Positions 1-11,851 are shown, numbered from the stretch's first letter. The stretch: 64,000 bases of DNA from Rhabditophanes sp. KR3021 (GCA_963281155.1 CAUJLY010000005.1:434001-498000), one strand, 5' to 3'. A program made the numbers and translations. Notes: a model not told the origin generated them from the letters alone.

Positions 1-2
1 GG

Positions 3-1199
3 TACAATTGTGGAGGTTCGAGCAATTACAGAGATGGCCCACCTCCGCGTGATGTCTATCATGATATGGATCATCCTCCAGCTGCTGGCGACCATCGCCG
101 GTATGATCAAGGACCGCCGCCACGGAAACCTTTGAATAATGGGGCTCCTTATGAAGATAGATTTGACTCGAGAAGTGATTATCAGAAAAATAATCATAGA
201 GACGGTATGAGTAGTCGAGGAGGACCTCCTTCTAACTTTAGTGATCGAGACAATGGAGGAAGGCGAAGCAATGACTCCTTTAATAAGAAGCCCATGTCCA
301 GAGATGGATCTAGGTACGACGACAGGGAATATGACAACAGGAGAGGTAAGTACATGAAAGTCAATACTTAGTTAAGCGAGCCACTAATTTTAGGAGGAAA
401 TGCCGTGTATGACAGACCACCCTACGAAGATCGCCACAAGCCAGCAGACCAAGGGAACGTAATAATGATTTACGGGGTGAATCACGAAAACTTCAACTGC
501 GACAAACTCTTCAACCTGCTGTGCCCTTACGGAAATGTCCTCCGCGTCAAGTTCATGCGCTCCAAACAAGACACGTGCATGGTCGAAATGCAATGCCACA
601 ACGAGCTCAACAACGTCATCAAACATCTCCATAACCTAAACATCATGGGATCTACCCTTGCCTTCCGCCATTCTAAGCAACACGTACGTTTCATTAACCT
701 AATAAAAGTATCGTTTTTAAATTAGTACTTTCAGAACCTGAAAGGAACAGACCAGCCATTTGATATGATTGATGGGTCTCCTTCTTTTAAAGATTTCTCC
801 TGCAACAAGTACCAAAGATACAATACTCAAGAGATGGCTGTCAAAAATAGATTGGCGTTTCCTTCGGGAGAGATTCACTGGTTTAATGCTCCTCCAGATG
901 TAACAGATCAGCAGATCGTAGAAGCGTTCAGACTTGCTGGGGCTCCGAAACCACTGAGTATTAGCAAAGCTTTGTCTAGGCATGGAGGATCTACAAGTGG
1001 TACTTGTAAATTTAACAACTCAGAAGAAGCAGCTGAAGCCTTAGCTACTGCTAATCACGTTCCTATCTACTCTCCCAATTCGAAGTTCCCCTTCGTGTTA
1101 AAGATGGCCTTCAATGCCGACACTTCCACAACCCGCCGTGCCCCTAAACGAGAATATCCATCGGATAATAATGATTACTCCAATTATAAAGTATACTAG
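3..1199 (+). CDS. hrpl-1: hnRNP L-like RNA-binding protein, 3' part (5' end outside window)
   Basis: Three exons are visible: 3-345, 394-683 and 735-1199, with introns 346-393 and 684-734 (GTAAGT..TTTTAG and GTACGT..TTTCAG) whose phases keep the frame. Exon 1 encodes an Arg/Gly/Asp/Tyr-rich low-complexity stretch. Exon 2 encodes an RRM (VIMIYGVN at the beta-1 strand, GNVLRVKFM at beta-3). Exon 3 carries the typical hnRNP L stretch PFDMIDGSPSFKDFS and a last RRM beginning IHWFNAPPDV. Proteins of this family bind CA-rich RNA in the nucleus and regulate splicing; that role is inferred from the family. The N-terminal RRMs must lie before position 1. AATAAA-like poly(A) signals follow near 1338-1352. 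Identification is firm; the exact exon 1 start is unknown. Confidence 0.9.
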
Positions 1200-2430
1200 T
1201 TCCTATTGTTACCAAAAATTACTACACACAACATCTCATTGCCAGTTTATTTTTCTTTATCCCATTTCTTTGTTTGTATTGCTATTTATTTAAAAGGGAT
1301 TAGCAATATTTCTTTATTAAGCATTTTTTAAGTTTGAATAAATATTAAATAAATAAATTTTTAAATTGAAAACCAATGATATATTTGATTTAAATTATTT
1401 ATAACAATGGCAGTAAATGAAACAAATAAATTGATAATTGAAAAGAATTGTGTAAATATTTTATCTTTTCAATATGATGCTACCAATAAAAGGATAATTG
1501 CAAACAAATACACCCACTATTGTGGCAAATATGTCCGATACACCTATACGAGACATCTATTTTCCAAAGCAACTTTAGTGAAAATACAAGCTTAATAACC
1601 TCCGTACACATCACAAAATGATGTTTCAAAAAGTGTTTGCCAGTTCGAAAGACATAGAATCGATGTAATTTAAGCATCAAAAAGACCATTAATGTCTCTT
1701 TTCTGTGTGGAAGCACTACAAATAGAATCAGGAAACTTAACTGTTATTAGCAAGGCATCAAATTTTTTGTCGTATCAGTAAGCAGTGTCAATTGGTTAAC
1801 ATTGAAAGTAGTGTACAATTTGCTCTCTTTTCAGAATGCGGTGTATCTCCTATTCCAAAAGTTTCAGATATAACTTAAGTTGGAGTAGGCAAATCCTTTA
1901 GATTAGAAATTGCCGGTAACAATTTTAATGCAGACTAGATTCTTTGGTTTGTAAAATTATTAACATTTATAAATCAATTCAGCTCATCACAACAATTTTA
2001 ATTGAACAACAATATAAGTATTCTACGTATCGTGCAACAGAAGATTAAAGGACAATTTATTTTATCAGATGAAGTCATTTATCCCTCAAGTTATGTCCTT
2101 GATTTGTATTCTCATTTTTATTAATTAGTTAACATTTATTGTCTTTTGTAAAATGAAATATTTTCTGAATAGACAATTTTATAATTAAATAATTTATATA
2201 AGTTGCAGTATTTACATATATTTTGTTCACACGTCATTCACCTCTTGTTTTTGGAATCATATCCAATTGGTTATCCCAAAAAGAGTTTTTTGTAAAAGTA
2301 TTTCATTTGTTTGATTCAGCAAAATATCATTTCTAATTATTGGTAGTACTGCGCGTAATATTTAATGATAAATTCTATTGACAATGCAAGTCTATTTTAT
2401 TCGAGCCGATTTTTGAATAAAAATCTTAGC
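1200..2430. other. AT-rich intergenic stretch
   Basis: This stretch holds the 3' UTR and poly(A) region of the hnRNP L gene and then AT-rich DNA. A 62-codon ORF at 1407-1595 has no recognisable motif or splice support, so I do not call it a gene. Confidence 0.5.
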
Positions 2431-2439
2431 AGTCTTAAT

Positions 2440-3420
2440 ATGTCAAGATTGGTTAAAAATGATATTTGTAGAAAAAATTTATGAAATACAAAGATGAATT
2501 TTTGAGTTTGTCTTTGACACATATGTTAAAATTAAAGAAAAATCAACAAAAGAATATGTGGAAGTGACCATTAAATTTGATGACAACGGAATAATGTATG
2601 AGGTGCCATGATTTTATTAGAACAAAATCAATGGATCTGTAGAAATATCAATTTTAGCCATGATAACAGCAAAAATGATAGGTGGAGCCGGTCCAGAGGT
2701 GAATAATTGTTATGTTAATAATAAGACACCCATTTGAGTTGTCTATTATGGATATTTTGTGTTGAAGGGTTGGAAATTGTTTTTGTTAGAGCAAATGTAG
2801 AGAAAAATGATTTGGGTTATTCAATTCAAAATTTAATTGAAATTGTTAAAGATTTAATGAAAAAAAGTTACTATTGTTAAAGTTTCAGATTATAGAAACA
2901 CTATTTGTGATGAAGCAATTAATGAAATGAATCAAACAAATTAAGCATCACCAAAATATTGTGATTCAATTAAATGTGAAGTAACTAGTAAGCTTACCTA
3001 TTTTTGTAATTTAAAGTTAAGATATATTATTTCTTCTATTTATGTTATAATATTTACCTGTTCCTTAATTTATGCATGCTTAATAAAAAATAATTTTGTA
3101 ATTTGAATTATAGGTATGCTTATTTTTATGGTATATGGGATTATTTACGACATCGCATTTAATAGACTTCAATTTTCTTTTTGATGGACGGATACTTTGT
3201 ATTTTGTGGATAGTTATCAATTTCAATAAGAATGGAATATACGATTAAAGATGGAGCAATTCCTTACGATTAAATTAAAGATGCATTCTATATGAATGAT
3301 AATATCAGATTAGAAGATCTAAAAACGTACCTAACTAGTCCAACCGAATACAGAAAAGAAGTTTTAAAAAAATTTCATGAGGATTTAATGGATATCATAG
3401 AAAAACAAATTTTCTTTATT
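2440..3420 (+). pseudogene. Decayed coding remnants, origin unknown
   Basis: The plus strand reads like protein in short runs but is broken by several stops and frame changes. Examples are a run near 2540-2620 (EYVEVTIKFDDNGIMYEVP), one near 2765-2860 (ending IEIVKDLMKK), and one at 2970-3180 with two hydrophobic, membrane-like segments. At 3231-3420 there is a run of about 60 codons starting MEYTIKDG with one internal stop. The amino-acid make-up is coherent within runs, unlike the shadow ORFs nearby. I cannot name the source protein. The remnants end just before the left arm of the large inverted duplication, so they mark the DNA next to that breakpoint. Confidence 0.4.
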
Positions 3421-3586
3421 TAAGTGATTGCTATCTATTTGCAATTGAATTTATTTGCTTGTTACCTTCTCTACTAAAAGAGAACAGATCAAAATTAGAA
3501 ACAGTTATGTCAATTAAGTTTGTACATATCAGTCAGTCTTCATGAAAAAGTTTTTGCTTCAAAGAATTTATCGCAGTCATTTAATA

Positions 3587-4306
3587 TCGGTAGAAAGGAA
3601 TTAGACACAAGGTTCGATCACGTTGTCGTCACAGCTGCTTTAGGTCATTTGAAAGCGTTTCATAGACACTTGTTTGAGCCTGCTTTGCCTAGACATCGCC
3701 AACATGTCATTGAGACGATTGGATTTGGGGGAAGTTGCAAGATATTCTTTGTTTACGAGAGGCCCTTTTGGCCAAAAGAGTACAGGGCCATTTCACCTTT
3801 GCCGATTAAGGATTGTAATAGAAAGGGACAAGTCAATTCAATTGAATCTGAGCTGACTACTTTTGAAGTCGTTGATTGGGCACCTAATGTTTTGACCGCG
3901 TGGATAGCAGGCCATGGACCAACTAAGATGGATGACTTGACTGATCAACAGTTGTCCAATCACGTTACCACCCTTTTCCGTGACATGTTCATCAATGCTT
4001 CTATTCCTGCACCTCAAAACATAATACGTCGTTTATGGCATAAGAACGATCTCTTCAACGGTTCTTATTCCTACGTTTCCAAGGAACAAGCAGCCCAAAA
4101 CATCCACCACTGGGAGCTATCAATTCCTGTCAAAGTAAACAAAGTCCCTCGAATCTTATTTGCCGGAGAAGCAACTCACCACCGGATCTTCCAAACTGCC
4201 GTGGGAGCCTACATGAGCGGTCAGTTTATTTATTCACCTGCTTTAACTTTTATCATTTACAGGTATCAGGGAAGTAGAAAGACTCAACTACTTCTACTCT
4301 ACTTAA
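3587..4306 (+). pseudogene. Truncated flavin amine oxidase (left-arm copy)
   Basis: This is the C-terminal half of the amine oxidase that is complete at 26231-27781. It starts in mid-exon at the residues KELDTRFDHVVV, so the FAD-binding N-terminus and signal peptide are missing. The remaining exon (to 4219), the intron 4220-4262 and the last exon ending with TAA at 4304-4306 are intact, including the GEATHH and SGIREVERL flavin-site motifs. An ATG-started frame can be drawn from 3520 using unrelated upstream DNA, but it would lack the dinucleotide-binding GxGxxG and should not be an active oxidase. The gene converges tail-to-tail with the acyl-CoA oxidase gene, about 230 bp away. Confidence 0.85.
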
Positions 4307-4535
4307 ACAAACACCCTTTCTTTGTATTTCCTCGTATGTAACTACAATTATTCCACTCAACCAAACAAAATGACGTTTCCTCTTAACTAATAATCACTTG
4401 CCTTTATTGGAAAAGATGTTTTTTGTCTTATATTAAATATTTAAATGTGTGATGATAGATGGAACGTGTATGTATAAAATAAAGTAATGCCTTTTAATTA
4501 GACAAATATTGTTTTGCAATCTTTGAAGCCTTTTT

Positions 4536-6629
4536 TTACAGCTTGCTTCTGCCTTCTGCCATCATCGGTCCAAAATACTTGGCAAAGGTAGGCAAGACTT
4601 GTTTTTGATTGAGTGGTGAATTCTTAGCCCACTCCAGAATATTTTCATACACATGGCCATCTCTTCTTCCTAATACACTATGGAGCTCCCTGTCTGACAT
4701 GTCTAAGGAGTCCACTATCCCCACCGCATTATCTCGAATTAGGCTGAGATTATGGTAAATGCCTTCTTGGATATTATTAACCATCCCATCATCCATATAC
4801 CTTTTCTTTAAGAGACTCCCACTGCAATGGCTTAACACGTCATACGCATAGAGTCTCCACAAATTCTCAAGCACTTCCCTACAATTGGCATCGGGGCAAG
4901 TGTTCACCTTTTTATAGAAGTTACTCACCAAGTACAGTCTGACATGATTCCGAGTTGCTTTGCACAACTCGACTCCTGTCTTGTTTATGGCTTCGTCGAA
5001 CGTCATTCTCTGTAAAAAGGTAGAAAACTGGTTGTAAGCAGAGTATATTTGGGTCTTGGCCAGGTGCTCGAAAATTTCTATTATTGCTTGAGGTGATGTG
5101 TTTTGGTAGTTTGTATAAGGACAGCATTTGTCGGGTTTCATTAGATATTCCGAAATAGAAGCCAATTCAGCTGTTCCTTCTTTAATTTCCATCACTGTTT
5201 TCATTAATATTTTAGAGACGTGAAGAAGCATGACAATGTTTTCACCTTCGTATGTGCAAGCAGCTATTGCCATTCCGTAAATTTGAGGGAGACCTATTTA
5301 GTTGTTAATCACTTTTATTTATTATTGATACTTACTTGAGGATAAGGAATACCCATGGCCGCCACAGGCTAGTTTCAGTTGTTCGCAACACTGAGCCACT
5401 TCCCAACTGACCACAGCTTTTAATCCCGAGGACAAGGCATGCAATTCCGCCAGTAAGGAGACATTTCCTTGGTTGGAAGAATTGTCCGTATACTCCATGT
5501 ACATGTCTCTGATCTCGCTGGCTGCAAAGATAAATGCAAAAGTCCTGGCAATAGCTGGAAAAATCCTGTATTGTTGTGTTTGATAGTCGAGAATTTGCAC
5601 TTCGCCCTTGTCTTCCACGATTTCACCTTGTCTGCGGATAGCTGAATAACGAGTTGCGATCGTTACAGCGGGGGCTAGATTACACAGAGCTACATCTCTG
5701 ATGATGATGGCCCTAGTGAACACCATCGCCCCAAATCCCAGCTTCTTATGCTTCGGCTTGACGTAATCACCATCCTCAGTCACTTCACAGTGTTTCATTA
5801 GCATGTTTTGTCGAGGAATGGCGAAATTGTCAAACAAAAGAAAGCCATTGTCTGTGCCGTTGACACCTAGTTTCGGACCGATATCTCCAATTGTAATGCC
5901 CTAAAAGTGTGAGTATTTGTTGGCAAAGTGAAAATTTACATTCAAAGGTTGATGGGTCTGCTGGTCACGCAACTGCACAATGAATAAATGAGGTCCGTGA
6001 CATGTTCCTTTTGTGTAGAGCTGTGCCATGACGGCACAATGAGTTGCACTTTTCCCCAACCCACCAGGCCAATACTTGGCTCCTGTGATTGTAGGGGTAT
6101 GCAAGATAAATTGTTTGGTAGCTGGATCGTAGGTAGCTGTTGTTTCAAGTTTCTTAAGATTGGTCCCATGCCCAAGTTCAGTTTGAGCATAAGTTCCGAT
6201 GATGGCTCGCATCACCGTTAAGGGCAGCCATTTGTCTAATTGCTCCTCGTTCGTTTGGTTTTGGATGACGGTGAGGAACATGGCGTAATGCAGGGACATC
6301 CCGTGGAAATCTCTCCCCATAATCAGCATCTGGTAATACATCCCTTCCCCGAAAATGTCACTTCCATCAATGGCATCAGCGTAATCCGTCATTGCCACGG
6401 CCATTTTTGCGTTTCTTTCAATTCTGCCTTCACGCGACAGAAATTCAACTGGCTTGGCCTCGTCAAAGGCCGAATTGGAGTTGACGTAGTCCAGAATTTG
6501 CCTCCTTCTTGCCAATTTATCCTCACCTTCGTAAATAAAAGAGGCCATTTTTCGGATGCTAAAAGTTGTCTTTTTACGTTCATTTGTAATGTCGCTGTTG
6601 TCTCCTGCTTCGATTAAATTGTCAAACAT
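4536..6629 (-). CDS. acox: Peroxisomal acyl-CoA oxidase, left-arm copy
   Basis: Three exons: 6629-5940, 5900-5336 and 5293-4536, with introns 5901-5939 and 5294-5335. The product is 670 aa, the usual length for the family. Visible features are the FAD/substrate motif TELGHGT near residue 150, the ACGGHGYS motif, and the CTYEGEN motif near residue 434 containing the catalytic glutamate. The C-terminus is SKL, a type 1 peroxisome targeting signal. Acyl-CoA oxidases carry out the first, H2O2-forming step of peroxisomal beta-oxidation; in nematodes this pathway also shortens ascaroside pheromone side chains. No break was seen. It differs from the right-arm copy at a handful of residues (for example HCEVTED against HCQVTED and RDVALCN against RDVTLSN). 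Confidence 0.95.
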
Positions 6630-7613
6630 AGTTGTGTGCTGGCTAAAAATATATCTAAACTTCGTTTATACGTGCCTTAATTAAGTGTTTTCAGCAATAG
6701 TTAAATCAAATTAGGATAAGCGTCGTCTACCCGATTGCAATAAATTTATCTCAAAATACACTACCAATATTCCGATACTACGTCCTGTAAGGATCATCAA
6801 TTTATATAGTAAAGACAATATTCTACTAACCTAGTAGACTAGAGTAGAATCGAACGTAGGAAGAAACTACATGCGATCACCCGTCTTTCGACAATTGATA
6901 ACACATCACCCCATGTATTTATACTCTGTGTTTGTGCAAACATTGTGTGTATACCACAATTTGCCAACCCTTGTTGTATCCGGCAACATAATTCAAAATA
7001 AAAGTCATAAACATTTAAGACATTTAAAAGTGATATTAATTTAATCAACAAAAAGTACCATGCCGTGAGTCAGAAAAAGAATAAATACAATATTTTGATA
7101 ATTAACATATATTACAAACATCAAAAATCTTTTACTATTTTACAAATTTACGAATTTCATTTTTTATAAATGGTAGTTGGGTATGCATACTTCAAGCTAT
7201 GCAGCTTGTAAAGCCTTTCAAAAGGAGGGGTTCAGTGGTATAAATGGCATGGTTTTATATTTTTGCTGCATTCTTTAGTATCACATTACCCTGCCACTTG
7301 CCTTCTATTAAGAGTTTAAATAGTTCATTATTTTTGAAGTGGTAATAATAATTAATTATTCTCACTCTGGAAAGTAAATATTAATAAAATTATATACCCT
7401 TTCCGGAACTTATTAAATTTTCCCAAGAAACTTAAAATGTTTGTTATGCACTTTAAAAATGGTGATTAACTGCCTTTTATGTAGATAAAAAGGATACGTA
7501 TGCTTATGCCATTACCAATTAAAAATCCAATTATTATTTTAGTCACGTCACTTTTTGATATTACTTACATATATTACTTATCATTTTCAATATTTAGTAT
7601 TTATTATTTGAAT
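6630..7613. promoter_or_regulatory. Shared divergent 5' region of acox and nlp-7 (left arm)
   Basis: About 980 bp separate the divergent starts of the acyl-CoA oxidase and nlp-7-like genes. The same interval is kept in the right arm at 22905-23907, including a run with GTCACGTCAC near 7543-7552 and short AT-rich motifs. No further ORF is supported. It probably contains both promoters; no specific factor site can be named from sequence alone. Confidence 0.5.
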
Positions 7614-8099
7614 ATGCATCAGGCTAAGATTTGTTGCTTGCTATTGGTGCTGCAAATTAGTGGCTTGGTTTTGGGGGAGAATACACGTCCTGAGATAACT
7701 TCAATTTGGGGAAAACGGATGGATTTCGATGATCCCAGGCTTTACTCAGCTTCATTTGGAAAGAGAAGTGGCGTATCGAGTGATGGGTATGTATATTGTA
7801 AATTGAGTTAATTTCAAATGTTGCCTACTTACAGACCATCACTTCCATTCCAAGAGTACTTTTTGAAACAAACTCCGACCGACAAACGAAGCTACTTTAA
7901 CGGCAAAGACATCGATCCCCGCATCTTTTCGGCTGCTTTCGGCAAAAGATCACCAACCCCCGCATATCATCTCCTATTTTCAAGTCCTCCCAACACCGAA
8001 ACACCCGTCTTCGGAAAGCTATTCAATTTTTGGCAGAAAAGATCCTCTGAAATAGATGATCCTCGTTTCTATTCCGGTGCATTTGGCAAGAGAAAGTAA
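7614..8099 (+). CDS. nlp-7: nlp-7-like neuropeptide precursor, left-arm copy
   Basis: Two exons, 7614-7786 and 7835-8099, with an intron of 48 bp; the product is 145 aa. The ATG at 7614 gives a clean signal peptide (MHQAKICCLLLVLQISGLVLG). Dibasic KR sites release several C-terminally amidated peptides: one ending in SIW-amide, then MDFDDPRLYSASF-amide, a peptide ending DPRIFSAAF-amide, and SSEIDDPRFYSGAF-amide. The repeated (D/I)DPRxxSxxFGKR pattern matches nematode NLP-7 as I recall it. It would be secreted by neurons; receptors are not inferable here. It differs from the right copy at a few signal and spacer residues, while the mature repeat units are kept. Confidence 0.85.
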
Positions 8100-8778
8100 C
8101 GAGGAAATAATAGTCCTACGTCATTCACTATCTCCTGATGCAGTCTCTCTCCATATTGTACCCCCAATACCCTTCCACATGCTAAATAAAAATAAACAAA
8201 TCTGTAAACAATTTAGGAATGTCGTATCCTGAAGCTCTATACTTAAATATACTAAATATAAAACATCGACACACACTCACTCCTCCACATTTCAAGGAAT
8301 TGTTCTCAGTGGAAAATAATGATTCTTTTAATAATATAAAAATAAACTTAAACATTAAAAATCCTTTTTGTAATCATGAGATAAAAACTCCTCTTATAAA
8401 TAGCTTAGTAAATATGTATTTGCGTTACGCATGTAAGGGATAAACTTGGATATCAATTTGCTCTCTTATCTTTCATTAGTGCACCAATCAATTATAATTA
8501 CAATGGCATAAAAGGTCATATCATTTTTGATAAAATAATTATTTCTCAATTCCATGGTTCATTTGTTTATGGTCAATATCCTTCCTCTAATCGTCTATAA
8601 GATCTCTTCAACAAACAAATGATATTTATTTGTAAGTGTAATTTCTGACCAAAAAAGTACATTAAAAAAGAATAATACGTGCCCCTGAGAATTGGCAAAG
8701 CTAAGCCATGTGAATTCGTATCATACCGTATATATCTTTATTAAACATTCTAAACTATTAAACTACAATAAAAAGGTA
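8100..8778. other. nlp-7 3' region, end of left arm, unique flank
   Basis: This holds the nlp-7-like 3' UTR with an AATAAA near 8185, and then the outer limit of homology to the right arm near 8370. The remainder to 8778 is AT-rich and forms the 3' side of the carrier gene. A 74-codon ORF at 8219 lies across the homology edge and has no support. Confidence 0.6.
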
Positions 8779-9762
8779 CTAGCAATCTAAAAGGATATAT
8801 TTAACATTCTCATACGTCCAATAAGTGACAACAGCTGCAGGCAATTGCTTGATGTTACCAGCTAGAAGGCCTTTATAGAAACCTGCCATTCCTTCGTTGG
8901 CGTAGGTGCGGGAGATTAATTTGCGGAGGGTTTCGTTTACGTTTGCACGATCCTGTAAAAGATGAATAAAAAATATTAAATTGTTAAATGGCTTACTTGT
9001 AATCTTGTTCTTAATACTTGGTATGGAAAGGTAGCCGTCGTCGCTAAAATCTTCGAAATAACTGAAAACGCCAAAATATCCAAACTACCCAATTTTTCAT
9101 CTTTTTCCAAACCCAAATACTCCGTCCTCCTCATCTTCATCCACTCATAACTACTGAACTGAAAAGATCCGTGCAAAGTCCCGAAAAGGCCTGGAATAAA
9201 TCCTGAATATAGACTTTTAACTCCTTCTTTCCTGGCAATCGTCGACACACAATTAACCAAACCCGTATAAACTTTCTTTTCGTTTTCATACTGGAGACAA
9301 AGACGTGTCTTGGCAACCCAGATTGGATTTGTAAAAGATTGAATGATTGCACCTGTGATTCCTGACACAACGAAGTTTTCTAATTCCGTGTCGATGTTAA
9401 AATGAGCTACTTGGCCTTTGATTTTATGGCAAATTTGGAAGTAGAGGCCCCACGAGAGAGAAGAGGCTAGGAGAGAAGGTGTTAGTCCTTGGTAAAAAGC
9501 TAGGAAGCCTCTGTGATTGTAGATGGATTTTACTGCGTCCCTGTAGGATGTATATTGTGGGCGACCTTTCTTGCCTTCATTGGCTATAAAATTGGTGTTA
9601 ATAAATAGCTAAGTAATAATCAAACTAACCCGAAAAGCGAATCCTTAGCAAATCAATCGGATGGCAAGCCAACGTCGCAGCAAATCCACCCGTGAAGCCA
9701 GCAATCAAATTCTCATAACCCTTGGTACTTTTTTTTAGTTGATCAGTTAGTATAAGGGACAT
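8779..9762 (-). CDS. SLC25A32: Mitochondrial carrier, SLC25A32 (folate/FAD)-like
   Basis: Three exons: 9762-9630, 9583-8997 and 8952-8779, with introns 9584-9629 and 8953-8996; 297 aa, normal for a carrier. The three tandem carrier repeats are visible, each with its Px[D/x]xx[K/R]x[R/K] signature: HPIDLLRIRF in repeat 1, NPIWVAKTRL in repeat 2 and FPYQVLRTRL in repeat 3. The NPIWVAKTRL and FPYQVLRTRLQ motifs and the LSWGLYF segment match the SLC25A32 subfamily, which moves folate or FAD into mitochondria. It would sit in the mitochondrial inner membrane with six helices. The start codon lies 147 bp from the divergent PSMD9 start. The subfamily is likely but not proven. Confidence 0.85.
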
Positions 9763-9909
9763 GATTTGTATGCTTCATTTGAATATTATTTACAAACATT
9801 GAATATACTCTGCCCCAAGCTTTTGTTTTGGCTTTCTTTCCAGGAAATGTGTTGTTGGGAAGGACACATCAAACAGTCTTGTGCTTTGAATTTATTAATT
9901 TTAGATAAT
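9763..9909. promoter_or_regulatory. Short bidirectional promoter between the carrier and psmd-9
   Basis: Only 147 bp separate the divergent start codons of the carrier (9762, minus) and PSMD9 (9910, plus). Both promoters and 5' UTRs must fit here unless trans-splicing shortens the leaders. No TATA box stands out. Confidence 0.55.
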
Positions 9910-10585
9910 ATGAGTGATATTCGGCAAAATAAGGTATTCGAGCTACACAAAAAGCGCGATCAAATTGACGAGAGATTGAAGGAACTGAGTAAGATACTTG
10001 TTGATGTAAGTTTTTTAGTTTTGTTTAATAAAATCATCGTTTTTTGTAGAATGGAGTGACACTATCATCACCCTTGATTGACAACGAAGGGTATCCTTTG
10101 GCTCATATTGACCATTACACCGTGACTGCAACCAGAAAAGAATACAACACGCTTGCTTTTGATCGTAAATTGCTAGAAAAGGAAATCGAAAATGATTTGG
10201 GGTCTATCTATCAAAATAAGCCTAAAGAAGATGAACCTATGGAAGGAGAACTTGTTTTTAGAACGTCCAATGTACCTTTTGTTTCGATTGGGAAGGTTAC
10301 CGAAGACTCTCCGGCTGAGAAAGGTGGTCTTTTCATGGGAGATCAAATTATTCAATTTGGCAAGTTCCATAAAGGCAACTTTGAAAGTCTTGAGAAGTTG
10401 AAGGAATATATCTGTGAGAGTGTAGATGTACGTTACCAAATCAATGTGTAAATTATTTCATTTTTCAGAACCAAATCCGCATAACTGTTGTCAGAAATGA
10501 TAGACCAGTCCGTCTTGCCGTTACTCCACAAAAATGGAATGGACCAGGGCTTTTTGGGGCTCTTGTCTTGATCATTTCAGAATAA
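9910..10585 (+). CDS. psmd-9: 26S proteasome assembly chaperone PSMD9 (p27)
   Basis: Three exons: 9910-10005, 10050-10427 and 10469-10585; introns of 44 and 41 bp; 196 aa. The N-terminal part is helical and charged (LHKKRDQIDERLKELSKIL), followed by the family stretch PLIDNEGYPLAHID. A PDZ domain then starts near PFVSIGKVTEDSPAEKGGL, and the protein ends with TPQKWNGPGLFGALVL, close to the usual PSMD9 tail. The protein helps assemble the proteasome base by holding ATPase subunits; this role is from the family. The gene is intact, with AATAAA signals just after the stop. Confidence 0.92.
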
Positions 10586-11349
10586 ATGAATTTACAACTA
10601 ATTTTATTTATCCATGCACATTTTAAATAAAGTTTATTTTATTCAATTAGAATTTGTGTAATTATTATTTCTAACTTTTCAGGGTTTCTTGACTTATTGG
10701 TTTTAGTTTAATAGTCGAATGTTCCTCTTATTAAAGGATTTTCTCGGAATAGTATTACGTGTAAAAAAACAAATGATACACAATAAGAATGTACAAAATA
10801 TCTCAAGTTTTGTTGATTAATGGGGAAAATTAAAAAACTTGGTGTCAATATTGATGTACAAATTGTAATCTCTTTCATTTTTCATATTCACAATCGAAAA
10901 CTCCACTTTTTAGATTATAGACAAATTGGAAACTACTCTAATTTGTCATTTAAATATCACGAATACTCCGGTTTTTGATCACCGTATTGGCAGAAGAACT
11001 TATATAATGATTTGAGAAATTACACAACGAAAGTTAGTAGATCTTTCATGCTCAAAATTTTGATCCGAATTTGCCATTTGACTTCATTTTCAATATACAT
11101 AAATGCAATAACAATTTGTAGAATTTAAAAACCATAATAAGCGACTTTCAAGTTTCATTAAAGTAACAAATAACAACAGTTATCATTATTATATGGATAT
11201 CCAAATATAAGATTCGAATATCACATAACGATTTTATTAACCATTTTATTTTCCGTTTATAATTCCTCACAATAATATTAATCAGAACTATAAAAGAAGT
11301 AGCCACTTTTTCGCCGTTATTTCTTTATGGACTGAGGAAAGGTATATAT
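10586..11349. other. AT-rich intergenic DNA before a transposon
   Basis: After the psmd-9 poly(A) region I see only AT-rich sequence and no supported gene up to the transposon end at 11350. Confidence 0.5.
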
Positions 11350-11851
11350 CACGGTGCTAATTTTTCAAGTAAAAACAAAAGTTAATTTTTTTTTCAATTT
11401 AATAGTGCTAATATACTATTTTTGGGCTAAAAATAAGTTTAAAAGTGTTTTTAGCTCGATTTGGACAATGCATGAGGTCACAGTGGAATATAAAAATTTT
11501 GATATTTTGTTCAATTTTGAGATCAATTTTTTTCAACTTTTTCTTGATGGTTTTTTAAATATAAAAACATTTTTATATGTTATTTTTTGTGCTTTTTACG
11601 ATGGAATATCAAAATCTTGAAAAAGAACAGATAAAAATGCATTTTTTTGATCAAAAACATTGTCTGCCTTAAACGACCTATAAAACCATTAGAAGATAAA
11701 TTGGCGGTATGCCGTTACTACCATTAGAAAGAGGACCGTAAAATTAACCTAATCATGTATTTGCAGAAAAATCACCAAGTTATTTATCGAGAAAAACCCA
11801 TATCTCTAAAAATTAAATTTTTACCTTGAAATAACCTTTATTTTAATCATA
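11350..11851. repeat. Left terminal inverted repeat of the transposon
   Basis: Matches the reverse complement of 14118-14609 apart from scattered changes and small indels. ORFs within it (for example at 11354) are echoes of the repeat and are seen again on the other strand in the right repeat. Confidence 0.85.

Larger units (their letters stand above)
3587..8370. repeat. Left arm of a ~4.8 kb inverted duplication
   Basis: This arm matches the reverse complement of 22155-26940 across coding, intron and intergenic DNA. The match begins abruptly near 3587, inside the amine oxidase coding sequence (ATATCGG then AAGGAATTAGACAC), and fades near 8370, about 270 bp after the nlp-7-like stop codon. 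The copies differ at scattered bases and small indels, by eye a few percent in non-coding DNA and less in exons. They are therefore diverged copies, not an exact assembly echo. Confidence 0.9.

Noticed and set aside
390..983. Minus-strand ORFs under the hnRNP L exons
   Set aside because: They are antisense shadows of the clear plus-strand RRM exons.
1407..1716. Two overlapping ORFs after the hnRNP L gene
   Set aside because: No motif, no splice sites, low-complexity composition.
3520..3586. ATG at 3520 as start of a working amine oxidase
   Set aside because: The upstream codons are unrelated to the family and the FAD-binding part is missing.
5901..6617. Plus-strand ORFs of 77 and 125 codons in acox (also at 23920-24588 on the other strand)
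   Set aside because: They lie antisense to the acyl-CoA oxidase exon and repeat in both arms only because the exon is duplicated.
11354..11620. 88-codon ORF, repeated at 14348-14605 on the other strand
   Set aside because: It lies wholly in the transposon terminal inverted repeats, has no motif, and its two copies are just the repeat seen twice.
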